DNA of 64,000 nt from Pedobacter jejuensis (GTDB lineage Bacteria > Bacteroidota > Bacteroidia > Sphingobacteriales > Sphingobacteriaceae). The position numbers and the translations under genes are program-made. Under the pieces are notes generated by a model. The model saw nothing but the letters and a program-made list of their open reading frames with translations. It made no database searches and was not told the origin of the DNA. Shown here one piece after another: positions 26,515-34,255 of the stretch (position 1 is its first letter; each line of letters opens with the position of its first letter). The stretch is taken from positions 1-64,000 of the forward strand of contig NZ_RBEE01000012.1 of NCBI RefSeq assembly GCF_003725795.1, given 5' to 3'.

Positions 26515-27610
26515 AGATAAAGTTGTTGATATAGGTTTTGATGTAATCTTTGGCGGAGGCGCGCATTTCCACAAGGTTTTTGTGCATCTCGCTGAGTAGT
26601 TTTTCGGAAAAACCCGAGGCTTCCCAATTTTCGAATGAAGTCCCCAATCCGAAGTGCTCCCACAATAGCGCATTTTTATTTTCATAACCCCCAAATGGTT
26701 TAAGGGATACTAAAGGTGTAGCGGAGGACAAGGAATCCAAAAGCGTACCGGCGCCCGGTTTACTTATAATCGCCATACTATTTCGTATAATGTTATAAAT
26801 CTCTGGATAATGAAAATTTTCTTTAAAGCTGACCTTTCCTGAAAAATCTGCCTGGCCAAATGGGGGGAACTGATGCAGACCGTTTTGATCAAGATCCCAT
26901 GTATTCCACTGTGGATCTATCATATAATAATTATTTAACTCATGCCGCTGGTCGAGGTCACCATATTCATAGGCGATAACATCGAGCATTAGCTTAGATC
27001 GGTTCAGTTCATTCAGCTTTTCTTTATAAGTGCCCATGCCCCATCCTCCACCATGAATCACAAAAGATTTTCCACGTTTTTCATATGGGATCACCGGTGC
27101 GCCTGATACATCGATGTAATAGGAAACCTTTTTATTTTCCCAATTATTAAACCATACGTGGTTATACTCGGCCGAAGCGGTATCAAACAAGCTCCATGAG
27201 GTTGAAGGAGCAGAATCAACATGGCACAAATCGATAAACAATTCCGCTATACCAACACGATCGCCATAGCGTCGTAAAAGGGGAATCCAAAAGCCGGAAA
27301 ATACCATAAAATGCCTGCGCTCTTCCTTCTGCCAAAGCGATAACAATTGTTCGACCTGGTATTCATCCAGGTGTGAGCTGGGATCTTTCGCGAGATTCTG
27401 ACCCATCAGCGCAAAAGAAAAATTTCTGTGAAAATTAATTTTCGCTTTTGGAACATTTTGCTTTTTGTGCTCAACCAAAAAATCTTCGAAAACATGGACA
27501 ACAGCAGCTAAGCCAGCTTGATTTAATTGCCTGTGAGCAAGGATGCCGGGAATATAGAACCCCAGTCCAGGACCTGCGCATAGAATTGAAATCGGGCTAG
27601 TTTTCGACAT
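26504..27610 (-). CDS. GT-B fold glycosyltransferase-like protein (MurG/UGT type)
   Basis: 368 residues. The N-terminus ISILCAGPGLGFYIPGIL resembles the glycine-rich start of GT-B enzymes, and near the C-terminus SKPGAGTLLDSLSSATPLV matches the donor-site region of MurG/UGT-like transferases. A glycosyltransferase role is likely but not certain, because the central part has no motif I can place. The start overlaps the stop of the ATP-grasp gene by one base and its end overlaps the third radical SAM start by 11 bases, so it is part of the same tightly coupled set. It may glycosylate the carrier-bound or released small molecule. Confidence 0.65.
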   Translation of the reverse strand: MSKTSPISILCAGPGLGFYIPGILAHRQLNQAGLAAVVHVFEDFLVEHKKQNVPKAKINFHRNFSFALMGQNLAKDPSSHLDEYQVEQLLSLWQKEERRHFMVFSGFWIPLLRRYGDRVGIAELFIDLCHVDSAPSTSWSLFDTASAEYNHVWFNNWENKKVSYYIDVSGAPVIPYEKRGKSFVIHGGGWGMGTYKEKLNELNRSKLMLDVIAYEYGDLDQRHELNNYYMIDPQWNTWDLDQNGLHQFPPFGQADFSGKVSFKENFHYPEIYNIIRNSMAIISKPGAGTLLDSLSSATPLVSLKPFGGYENKNALLWEHFGLGTSFENWEASGFSEKLLSEMHKNLVEMRASAKDYIKTYINNFIYGT

Positions 27611-28956
27611 TATAACAATCTTAGATTCAAGTTTTCAAACAGATTTAAGAGCCTGGTGTAGAGTTCGTCCATTTGCTTATGGTTTTTATAGATTAGACAT
27701 GCATAAAGCCTCCCCTTTACCATTCCTTTCACCATTTCACGACTTAGTTTGCTGTTGATGTCAAAAGTATTGGCAGATAAGGGAAGCAAGCCAGAAAGGT
27801 TATTCAAGTTAAACAAAAGATTATTTTCTTCAAGATTACGATACAGTTCCTCAAACGTTACCTCACCCGATGAACTAAAAGAAAATGTAATAAGGTTATT
27901 AAAGACTTGATAAGGAGCTAGATACTGGGTAACCCGAAGATTTAAGAAACTCATTGATTTGCGGGCATTGATTTCTACTATAGGCACCATAGCGCCGTCT
28001 TCCAGGATCATAGAATCAAGACATACCGGACCAAAATATCCTTCATTAAATAATTTGCCGGCTACCTTTTCTACTATACCGAAGTATCCTTTTTTTTCCA
28101 GCATTTCATAGAAGGATGGCAATATGCCTTGGATTCCCGAGAAGCTAAAACCTTTATTGTTCATTTGCTGGACCGCCATCAAATCATAACTTCCGTCTTC
28201 ATTAATGGTAAATTGTGAAGAAAAATCAACTTTTCTTGCGACAAACGGTTCGATTAAAAATTGGGTTTCCTTACCCGTTAGTTCTTGTTTATTTAAATAT
28301 TTGCAGATGTGGTTTAACGTATGTTCTTTTTCAATCAGGATATTTCCCTTTCCAGATACGCCAAAAGGGTCTTTTATTAAGAAGGGCATCCGCTCCAGCA
28401 GCTCCAGCCCCAAAGTCCTTAAATCTTCGGAGGAATTAATGATGTGCCCACCCAAATCTGAATGACAATCCTGCGCAACAACTGTAGAAAAGATTTTGGA
28501 ATTGACTTTTTTAGTTACCTCAAGAGATGGGATTCTTGTATTTACGGCAAAATGTCCACATAATTCTGCGGCAAAAGGAATAATTGCAAATGGGGAAAGG
28601 CAATCAACACTTTCAAGTAACCCATTAAAGTAAAACTTATCTCTATGGTTATATATCAACTCACACATCCCTTGAGAAAAATCAGGAATTTGTAAATCTA
28701 TATTTTCCAGTGGTTGTTCATTATTTTTAAATTTGAAACCCAATTCCCAGAGATATTCCCGATGGAGCTTATTCATGGGATACCTTGTGCATACAACATC
28801 ATCGGCATGATTCGAAAACAAAAACTGGGTTTCATCCATGGCTTCAATTATGGTATCGGCCTGTTTATCGACAAACGAGGGCAAATTACTCATGGAATCT
28901 TTCCGCCAGAAGCGCTCGGCATTAAATGATGCAAGATATAGGGTATTTTTTGCCAT
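27610..28956 (-). CDS. ATP-grasp domain carboxylate-amine/thiol ligase
   Basis: 448 residues. The ATP-grasp core is visible: Lys195 in FLIKDPFGV, the flexible glycine loop GVSGKGN (199-205), an adenine-contact region LIEPFVARKVDF (234-245), and the metal ligands Asp314 (CLDSM), Glu328 and Asn330 (EINARKS). These enzymes activate a carboxylate as acyl phosphate and join it to an amine or thiol. The neighbouring gene, 15 bases upstream, is a free carrier protein, so loading a carboxylic or amino acid onto that carrier, or extending what it holds, is the attractive reading. That is inference. The pre-ATP-grasp N-terminal domain is unassigned. Confidence 0.82.
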   Translation of the reverse strand: MAKNTLYLASFNAERFWRKDSMSNLPSFVDKQADTIIEAMDETQFLFSNHADDVVCTRYPMNKLHREYLWELGFKFKNNEQPLENIDLQIPDFSQGMCELIYNHRDKFYFNGLLESVDCLSPFAIIPFAAELCGHFAVNTRIPSLEVTKKVNSKIFSTVVAQDCHSDLGGHIINSSEDLRTLGLELLERMPFLIKDPFGVSGKGNILIEKEHTLNHICKYLNKQELTGKETQFLIEPFVARKVDFSSQFTINEDGSYDLMAVQQMNNKGFSFSGIQGILPSFYEMLEKKGYFGIVEKVAGKLFNEGYFGPVCLDSMILEDGAMVPIVEINARKSMSFLNLRVTQYLAPYQVFNNLITFSFSSSGEVTFEELYRNLEENNLLFNLNNLSGLLPLSANTFDINSKLSREMVKGMVKGRLYACLIYKNHKQMDELYTRLLNLFENLNLRLL

Positions 28957-28971
28957 CGTTTATTAAAAAGA

Positions 28972-29217
28972 CTAGTTGTTATTCTGATGGCTGGAAAGAA
29001 AAGCTGCAAATGACTTAATCGAATGCAGGTGTGAGATATCGATCTTATCAAAATCTAGTTCGATATCGAGCTCTTCTTCAATTTGTAGCATAAAATCTAT
29101 CATCTGCAATGAGTCTAATCCCACCTCATTTATAATATCAGAATCTTCGGAGAGTGTTGAAACCAAAACTGGATCATCTGTTACCTTCGCGATAACTTTT
29201 TTTATTGTTTCTATCAT
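28972..29217 (-). CDS. Free-standing acyl/peptidyl carrier protein
   Basis: 81 residues, the normal size of a discrete carrier domain. The phosphopantetheine site is Ser36 in EVGLDSLQMIDF, and the acidic helix 2 (LQIEEELDIELDF) is typical. It would be made active by the Sfp-type transferase at 5791-6423. It lies between a radical SAM gene and the ATP-grasp gene. It is not the housekeeping fatty-acid ACP: the core GLDSL and its position point to a pathway-specific carrier. It may hand its cargo to the first condensation domain of the NRPS, or hold the substrate of the radical SAM enzymes. Confidence 0.92.
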   Translation of the reverse strand: MIETIKKVIAKVTDDPVLVSTLSEDSDIINEVGLDSLQMIDFMLQIEEELDIELDFDKIDISHLHSIKSFAAFLSSHQNNN

Positions 29218-29238
29218 TTTCTTATTTTTAGATTTATT

Positions 29239-30327
29239 TTAATTTGTACCTGAAGCCGGGTTATAATAATACCTGCAACATGCAGTACAGATTGGGAGAA
29301 GTTGCTTGCGCAGATAAGACCTTAATTTTTTTAATTTTTCACCATTCCAGATAGCATTGAATCCAGTTTCGTAGACATTGCCCAAAATATGATCATAAAA
29401 TGTGTGACAGACTACAACATCTCCTTTGGCCGTTATTTCTGCGTAAGTTAAAGGAAAGGAACAATGGTGCTTTTTATCTCCCATTTCATTCCAATTTCCT
29501 TCGAAATAGCTCTTAAAGTTGCTTGGCTCCAATGTTTTCAGCGAACTATTAAAATTTATCCCCCTTTCAATGCACGCTTCTTTCAGGCGAACCAGCTGGC
29601 TTGTAATTAAAACAGTATCCATTTCTGAAAATATTGCCGGATCCTGAACAAGGCCTTTAGCGATCGGAGCTGTTGTATTGAGCTCAAATTCTTCATTCAG
29701 TATTTTTGCATACTCGGAATGCTCTTCGGCTGTAGCGAAATTCTGCAACTCGATGCTAATGCTGCCAATCTGCGATAAATCCAGGTTATCGAAAAACAGT
29801 TCGTTGATGTATGCATAGTTAAGTGGTGTCACGGTTAATGAAATACCAAGCTTAGGCGTTGTTACATTCCTCTGGTTTTTTAAATAAGAAATCCTGTCAA
29901 TCCCTTTGATTACCCGTTTATATACACCATTGCCCCTCTGTCGGTCATTTATATCGGGTGGCCCATCTAGTGAAATCCATAGCAAATCCACCTTGCTATC
30001 AATTAATTTTTCCGCATTTTTTTCATTCAATGTTCCATTGGTATCTATGTAAGTCTTAATTTCTTTTTCTTTCAGAAATCTAAGAATTTCGAATATCTCC
30101 GGGTGCATTAAGGGTTCTCCTCCATAAAGACCGATATAGGGTTTAGTATCCCCGCAATCGTTAATTATATCTTTGATAACTTCAAAACTAAGAAGCTTTA
30201 AATTTTCCTTTCCAAAATCGAGGTAAGAGCCTGTTTCTCCCCATTGGTAGCACATTTTGCAGCGCAGGTTACATTTTTCGACAAGCTGAAGTACAATCCA
30301 CTTTGGTGCTTTATTATCGTTGAACAT
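29239..30327 (-). CDS. Radical SAM/SPASM domain enzyme (paralogue of 31127-32212)
   Basis: 362 residues from ATG 30327 (MFNDNKAPKW). A TTG 30 bases upstream overlaps the previous gene and is less likely. The 4Fe-4S motif is at Cys19, Cys23 and Cys26 (KCNLRCKMCYQWGETGSY), followed by LYGGEPLMHPE and DTNGTLNE. The C-terminal SPASM-like region has HCSFPLTYAEITAKGDVVVC and CTACCRYYYNP. The protein is alike over its full length to the enzyme at 31127-32212, so the two arose by duplication. It starts 10 bases after the methyltransferase stop and ends 21 bases before the carrier-protein start. Confidence 0.88.
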   Translation of the reverse strand: MFNDNKAPKWIVLQLVEKCNLRCKMCYQWGETGSYLDFGKENLKLLSFEVIKDIINDCGDTKPYIGLYGGEPLMHPEIFEILRFLKEKEIKTYIDTNGTLNEKNAEKLIDSKVDLLWISLDGPPDINDRQRGNGVYKRVIKGIDRISYLKNQRNVTTPKLGISLTVTPLNYAYINELFFDNLDLSQIGSISIELQNFATAEEHSEYAKILNEEFELNTTAPIAKGLVQDPAIFSEMDTVLITSQLVRLKEACIERGINFNSSLKTLEPSNFKSYFEGNWNEMGDKKHHCSFPLTYAEITAKGDVVVCHTFYDHILGNVYETGFNAIWNGEKLKKLRSYLRKQLLPICTACCRYYYNPASGTN

Positions 30328-30337
30328 GGCGTAGCGG

Positions 30338-31123
30338 TTAATTATTAAGTTTTTCAATTACAACCAATCCATCGGCATTTGGAAAAAACGAGTTATAGTT
30401 CGTGATGCATTTTTGACGAACTGCCTTTAGAGATTTAATTTTTAAATTATCGGGCAGGTTTTTTTCGAGGTGCGATTTTAGTCCTTTTTCGTTGTATCTC
30501 CAGATTACGCCATCTATATTTGAATTCATCATATAACTGTGGTCAGGAGAATTTGGCAATAAATCAATATGATCGCTAATGATAATTGTGCCATTATCAG
30601 CCAAGAGGCGTTCGCATTCTTTAAACACTTTTTTATGGTTTTTGATATGATGAAGGCATCTTGCAAAAACAATGGTTTTAAAGAAGCCATCCTCAAAAGG
30701 TGCGTTTTTAATATCTGAATGTATAAAGCTGGTAAAAGCTTTCCGTTTGATGCCGAAATTGATGCTATTTATATTGGTATCCAGATTGTATAGCTCTAGA
30801 TTTTCAGCTTTTCCTTTCCTTTTAAGGTAGATATTTAATGCTCCTGTACCGCAGCCAACCTGGAGTACTTTTTCGGATAAGGGAGGAAGCACATTGTAAA
30901 CGTTGTAAAATAAAGGAAAATTCATAACTAATATATAAGCCTCATAGGCTAAAGGATAGCGCTCATAAAGCCTTACTATATAACTTTTATAGAATGGATC
31001 CTTCTTTATCTGTCTTTTATGAACAACTGTATTTATAAAAAGAAGCGGAAATAAAATAATACAGAATATGATAAAAGAAAACCTTATCAGACCAATTTCG
31101 ATGTTTTCGAGCGTTTTTTTCAT
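30338..31123 (-). CDS. Membrane-anchored class I SAM-dependent methyltransferase
   Basis: 261 residues. One hydrophobic N-terminal segment (FSFIIFCIILFPLLFINTV, about 15-33) suggests a membrane anchor. The methyltransferase core starts with VLQVGCGTGALNIYL (motif I) and continues with FARCLHHIKNHKKVFKECER and GTIIISDH. It sits between the two related radical SAM genes: 3 bases after the first and 10 bases before the second. It may methylate the product of those enzymes, or a lipid or sugar attached to it. The acceptor is not known. Confidence 0.8.
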   Translation of the reverse strand: MKKTLENIEIGLIRFSFIIFCIILFPLLFINTVVHKRQIKKDPFYKSYIVRLYERYPLAYEAYILVMNFPLFYNVYNVLPPLSEKVLQVGCGTGALNIYLKRKGKAENLELYNLDTNINSINFGIKRKAFTSFIHSDIKNAPFEDGFFKTIVFARCLHHIKNHKKVFKECERLLADNGTIIISDHIDLLPNSPDHSYMMNSNIDGVIWRYNEKGLKSHLEKNLPDNLKIKSLKAVRQKCITNYNSFFPNADGLVVIEKLNN

Positions 31124-31126
31124 ATT

Positions 31127-32212
31127 TTAGTAGTTAGAACTTGGATTATAATAATAGCTACAGCAGGAAGTGCAAATGGAGAAAAGTTCTTTTCTTATAA
31201 ATTTCCTCAGGTTCTGCCAGCGTTCTCCGTTCCATATATCCAAAAAGTCTGTGTTATAGATGTTACCCATTGGCAGGTCATAAAAAGTATGGCACCCTAC
31301 TACATCACCCGTTGCGGTAACTTCTGCCTGAATAAATGGGAATACACAATGGCTCTTTCTATCCTCCATTTTATCCCATTGTGCAGAAAAATAGTTTTTA
31401 TAGTTGTCGGTGCTTACCGTTTTGGGTGAGGTATTGAGAATAATTTGTTTCGAATCACACAAGATTTTAACCTTATGAATTTGTTCGGTAATGCGATCAA
31501 TATCAAGCGAAGCAAAAATAGAAGGGTCTTGAACCAGCCCACTTGCAATCGGGGCCATGGTTTTTAACTTGAATTCGGAATTCAAGACCTCAATATAATC
31601 AAGATGGTTGTCAACGGTTGCGAAATTCTGCATTTCGATACTTACACCTGCAAAATCATCGAGATTGATATGGTTGAAGAAAAAATCCTCAATATGTTCA
31701 GCATTATTTGGTGTAACGATGTAGGTAATCCCCAATTCAGGATTTTTGCTACCAGTAGCCTTTTTTAGCTTGGTAAGCTTATCAATCCCCTTCATTACCC
31801 TCTTGTATACGCCGTTACCACGTTGAAGGTCATTTATTTCCTGCGGACCATCTATGGATACCCACAAACGGTTTATTTTTGAATCGACCAGTTCTTGTGC
31901 ATACTTTTCAATTAGCGTTCCATTTGTGGCCGCATATAAGTAACACCCCTGGTCGATAATTAATTCTATGATTTCAAATACATTGGGATGCAGGAATGGT
32001 TCTCCCCCAAATAAACCAAAAGTTGGTTTTGTGCCTGCGCAATCTTTAATAATTTTCTTTACGTGCTTAAATGATAAGGTCGTTAATTTTTCTTTTTCAT
32101 GATAAGATCCCGTATCACCCCATTGATAACACATTTTACATCGTAAATTGCATTTTTCAATAAGTTGAAAAACGATCCAATTTGGACTACTTAATTTGTC
32201 GGATATATTCAT
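31127..32212 (-). CDS. Radical SAM/SPASM domain enzyme (first gene of the run)
   Basis: 361 residues. The radical SAM motif is at Cys21, Cys25 and Cys28 (KCNLRCKMCYQWGDTGSY), followed by LFGGEPFLHPN and ATNGTLIE. The C-terminal SPASM-like part has HCVFPFIQAEVTATGDVVGC and CTSCCSYYYNP. It is the closest relative of the enzyme at 29239-30327; the shared blocks run over the entire length. It is the first gene of the minus-strand run, with 417 bases of non-coding DNA upstream that should hold its promoter. No precursor-peptide gene lies next to it, unlike most SPASM enzymes of RiPP pathways. Confidence 0.88.
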   Translation of the reverse strand: MNISDKLSSPNWIVFQLIEKCNLRCKMCYQWGDTGSYHEKEKLTTLSFKHVKKIIKDCAGTKPTFGLFGGEPFLHPNVFEIIELIIDQGCYLYAATNGTLIEKYAQELVDSKINRLWVSIDGPQEINDLQRGNGVYKRVMKGIDKLTKLKKATGSKNPELGITYIVTPNNAEHIEDFFFNHINLDDFAGVSIEMQNFATVDNHLDYIEVLNSEFKLKTMAPIASGLVQDPSIFASLDIDRITEQIHKVKILCDSKQIILNTSPKTVSTDNYKNYFSAQWDKMEDRKSHCVFPFIQAEVTATGDVVGCHTFYDLPMGNIYNTDFLDIWNGERWQNLRKFIRKELFSICTSCCSYYYNPSSNY

Positions 32213-32629
32213 GAATTAAGAGCTATTTGGTTTTTAAATATTCATTATCAACTGTTATAATGATTTTAGTTCTTATTTAAGAAGTGGAACATTGCGAACC
32301 AATACTCCTTATCCATAAGAAACTAAACCAATCAGTTGATCTAATTTGCTTATCTGGTTAGTGAACAACCAAAGGTGTGGTTATTCAATACCTAAAATTA
32401 GTCATTAACAATTTTGAGAAAATATACAAAGTGACTATTCGAATACAAAATTTGACTTTCTTAAGATTTTTTTTTCAATCGAGTGACACTATCGAAGCTA
32501 TTGAAAGTCTCTGCTTAAAATTTATGGTGGAATTGGCAGGCTTGGAATATTTGAATCCTGGACATGCTACAGTCATCAGGTGTGAAAAACTGTTCAAAAA
32601 ATGAATTGTAAAATATTTTAGATGTTCAT
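32213..32629. other. Leader region of the radical SAM/carrier/NRPS gene run
   Basis: No gene is supported in these 417 bases. The region must carry the promoter for the minus-strand run starting at 32212. A small palindrome TTCTTATTTAAGAA lies at 32270-32283, about 60 bases upstream of the start; it could be an operator but is AT-rich and short. I see no convincing -33/-7 pair. Confidence 0.35.
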
Positions 32630-33574
32630 TTATTGTAATTTAAGCCAATCGTTATACTTTGTCAGCCCATCTAAAAGCGTATTTTTAGGATTATAATTTA
32701 GTAATTGTTTGGCTTTAGAAATAGCCGCACAAGTTATTCGAACATCCCCAGCCTGTCTTTCAGTAAATTTCAGGGTTATTTTTTTCCCAGATATTGATTC
32801 AGCAATCTTAATAACTTCATTTAGCCTGACAGCCTTTCCGCTCCCAACATTAATTATCTCAAAATTGGACTTTTGATAGAAAATGGCAGAGACAAAAGCG
32901 TCTGTTACGTCGTCTACATAAGTGTAATCTCTCGAGTCATTTCCATCACCATAAACACTGAATTCTTTATTGTGGTCTAATGCGTCAAATAATTTGCATA
33001 TCGCCAAATCAGCTCGTTGTAAAGGGCCATACACGGTAAATAACCTTAAAGCAATAAACCTAATCCCGTAAAGGTGGCTATATACCCGGCCCAACGATTC
33101 TCCGGAAATCTTAGTTGAAGCATAGGGACTAATAGGCTTAAGTTCGTTATTTTCCATCCATGGCAATTCACTATTTTCACCATAAACGCTGCTGGAAGAG
33201 GCAAAAACAAACTGCGTTATATGTTGATTTTTAGCAAAAGCCAAGAGACGTTGTGTTCCTACAATGTTATTTTCAACATAGTGTTCAGGGATGTCCAGGC
33301 TCGAACGTACACCAGTCTCGGCAGCCAGATGTACAATAATGTCGATACCTTTAATATTTTCGAGAAGATGAGCATCTCTGATGTCCCCTTCTAAATATTG
33401 AAAATTCGGATTTTCGATATTTAGAACGTACTTCTTATTCCCGCTAACACCTTGCGGATTTTCTTTATTATAATTATCAAGGCATACGACGCTATTTTCG
33501 GGATGCCGAAGTAGTTTCAGAATTAAGTTGCTACCGATGAATCCTGCACCGCCGGTAACGAGTATTTTTTTCAT
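32630..33574 (-). CDS. NAD-dependent nucleotide-sugar epimerase (UDP-hexose/uronate 4-epimerase type)
   Basis: 314 residues of the extended SDR family. The NAD-binding TGGAGFIGSN is at residues 7-16, and the catalytic Tyr-Lys pair lies in SPYASTKISGESLGRVY, with Ser in FASSSSVYGE. The ending and overall length fit UDP-glucuronate or UDP-N-acetylglucosamine 4-epimerases and GDP/UDP-sugar dehydratases; the exact reaction is not fixed by sequence. It lies upstream of the radical SAM run on the same strand but 417 bases away, so it may have its own promoter. It probably supplies a nucleotide sugar to the glycosyltransferases. Confidence 0.85.
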   Translation of the reverse strand: MKKILVTGGAGFIGSNLILKLLRHPENSVVCLDNYNKENPQGVSGNKKYVLNIENPNFQYLEGDIRDAHLLENIKGIDIIVHLAAETGVRSSLDIPEHYVENNIVGTQRLLAFAKNQHITQFVFASSSSVYGENSELPWMENNELKPISPYASTKISGESLGRVYSHLYGIRFIALRLFTVYGPLQRADLAICKLFDALDHNKEFSVYGDGNDSRDYTYVDDVTDAFVSAIFYQKSNFEIINVGSGKAVRLNEVIKIAESISGKKITLKFTERQAGDVRITCAAISKAKQLLNYNPKNTLLDGLTKYNDWLKLQ

Positions 33575-33789
33575 ATCGCTTTAAAATACATTAATGTCTT
33601 GTAATCTTATATACCTTGGTTTGATAGCTATATAGATTATTTCACCCTTTCCTGACAGGCGTTAAACGTTCACTAAACTCATGAAGTTTGTATCCTTTTA
33701 CATACCCACAAGTGAAGTTGAAAACCAAAGTTTTATTATGAATGCATTACAAATATGCTCTATTTTTTTATTAGTGTACTGATAGGTCT

Positions 33790-34059
33790 TTAAAGATAAT
33801 AATTATTAGCATCTTCTTTGTTTGGAGATGTTTCACAAAAATACCCAGGTAAAATCCCTTCACCTATTTTAACTTTTGGTCTCCTTCTACCCGTAAAATT
33901 TCCCTTAGAGGGTTTTCTTCTTCTACCCGTAATATTTATATTATACCAAACCAAATGTAAGTGATAAGGTGCGTCTATCGACATTCGCTTGCAACGAACA
34001 CAAGAAATTTTATCTGTAGGAAATAGCAAGAAACTTTTGCATTTAGTTTGGTATAACAT
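33790..34059 (-). CDS. Hypothetical small basic protein
   Basis: 89 residues; not recognised. It has a CVRC pair (residues 20-23), which could bind a metal, and two copies of an arginine-rich FTGRRRP-like unit. The second feature reflects a DNA repeat (CTTCTACCCGTAA twice, near 33884 and 33920). Its start lies within one arm of an inverted repeat. It could be a real small gene or chance coding across a repeat. Treat with caution. Confidence 0.3.
   Translation of the reverse strand: MLYQTKCKSFLLFPTDKISCVRCKRMSIDAPYHLHLVWYNINITGRRRKPSKGNFTGRRRPKVKIGEGILPGYFCETSPNKEDANNYYL
33952..34057. repeat. Imperfect inverted repeat, possible small mobile or structured element
   Basis: TATACCAAACCAAATG (from 33952) pairs with CATTTAGTTTGGTATA (ending near 34055): 15 of 16 bases match. 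About 75 bases lie between. This could be a MITE-like element or the basis of a stem in RNA. No flanking target duplication was confirmed. Confidence 0.4.
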
Positions 34060-34221
34060 ATGATAAATCAGAAAAATATAGGGCGGTGAACCACAGCTGC
34101 AAGTTTCTAAAATATAAAACTTTGCATGGTATGAATTTGTAAAGCACTACTTATTGACAGAAGATACTGCGATTCCGTGATACAAAATACATCTGTATTC
34201 TGTCTACAATCAGTTAGAAGA

Positions 34222-34237
34222 GGGTCAAATTAATTGG
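34222..34237 (+). repeat. IS21-end-like solo sequence
   Basis: GGGTCAAATTAATTGG matches the terminal repeat unit seen at 301-317 beside istB, with 14 of 17 bases alike. No transposase is nearby. It lies 19 bases past the stop of the TonB receptor gene at 34256-36952. It may be a relic of an excised or decayed element. Confidence 0.45.
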
Positions 34238-34255
34238 TTTATCCAGTCAACAATT

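Noticed and set aside
26515..26694. 60-residue N-terminal extension of the third radical SAM protein
   Set aside because: It lies wholly inside the coding sequence of the upstream GT-like gene and has no similarity to the family; ATG 26514 gives a normal N-terminus.
32377..32604. 75-residue plus-strand frame upstream of the radical SAM run, considered as a precursor peptide
   Set aside because: It starts with GTG, lies on the opposite strand, has no leader-like or core-like pattern and no recognisable motif. Chance ORF is more likely.
33640..33760. Short minus-strand frame upstream of the epimerase gene (ends TGA near 33644)
   Set aside because: About 35 residues with no start codon and no recognised motif; too weak to call a remnant.
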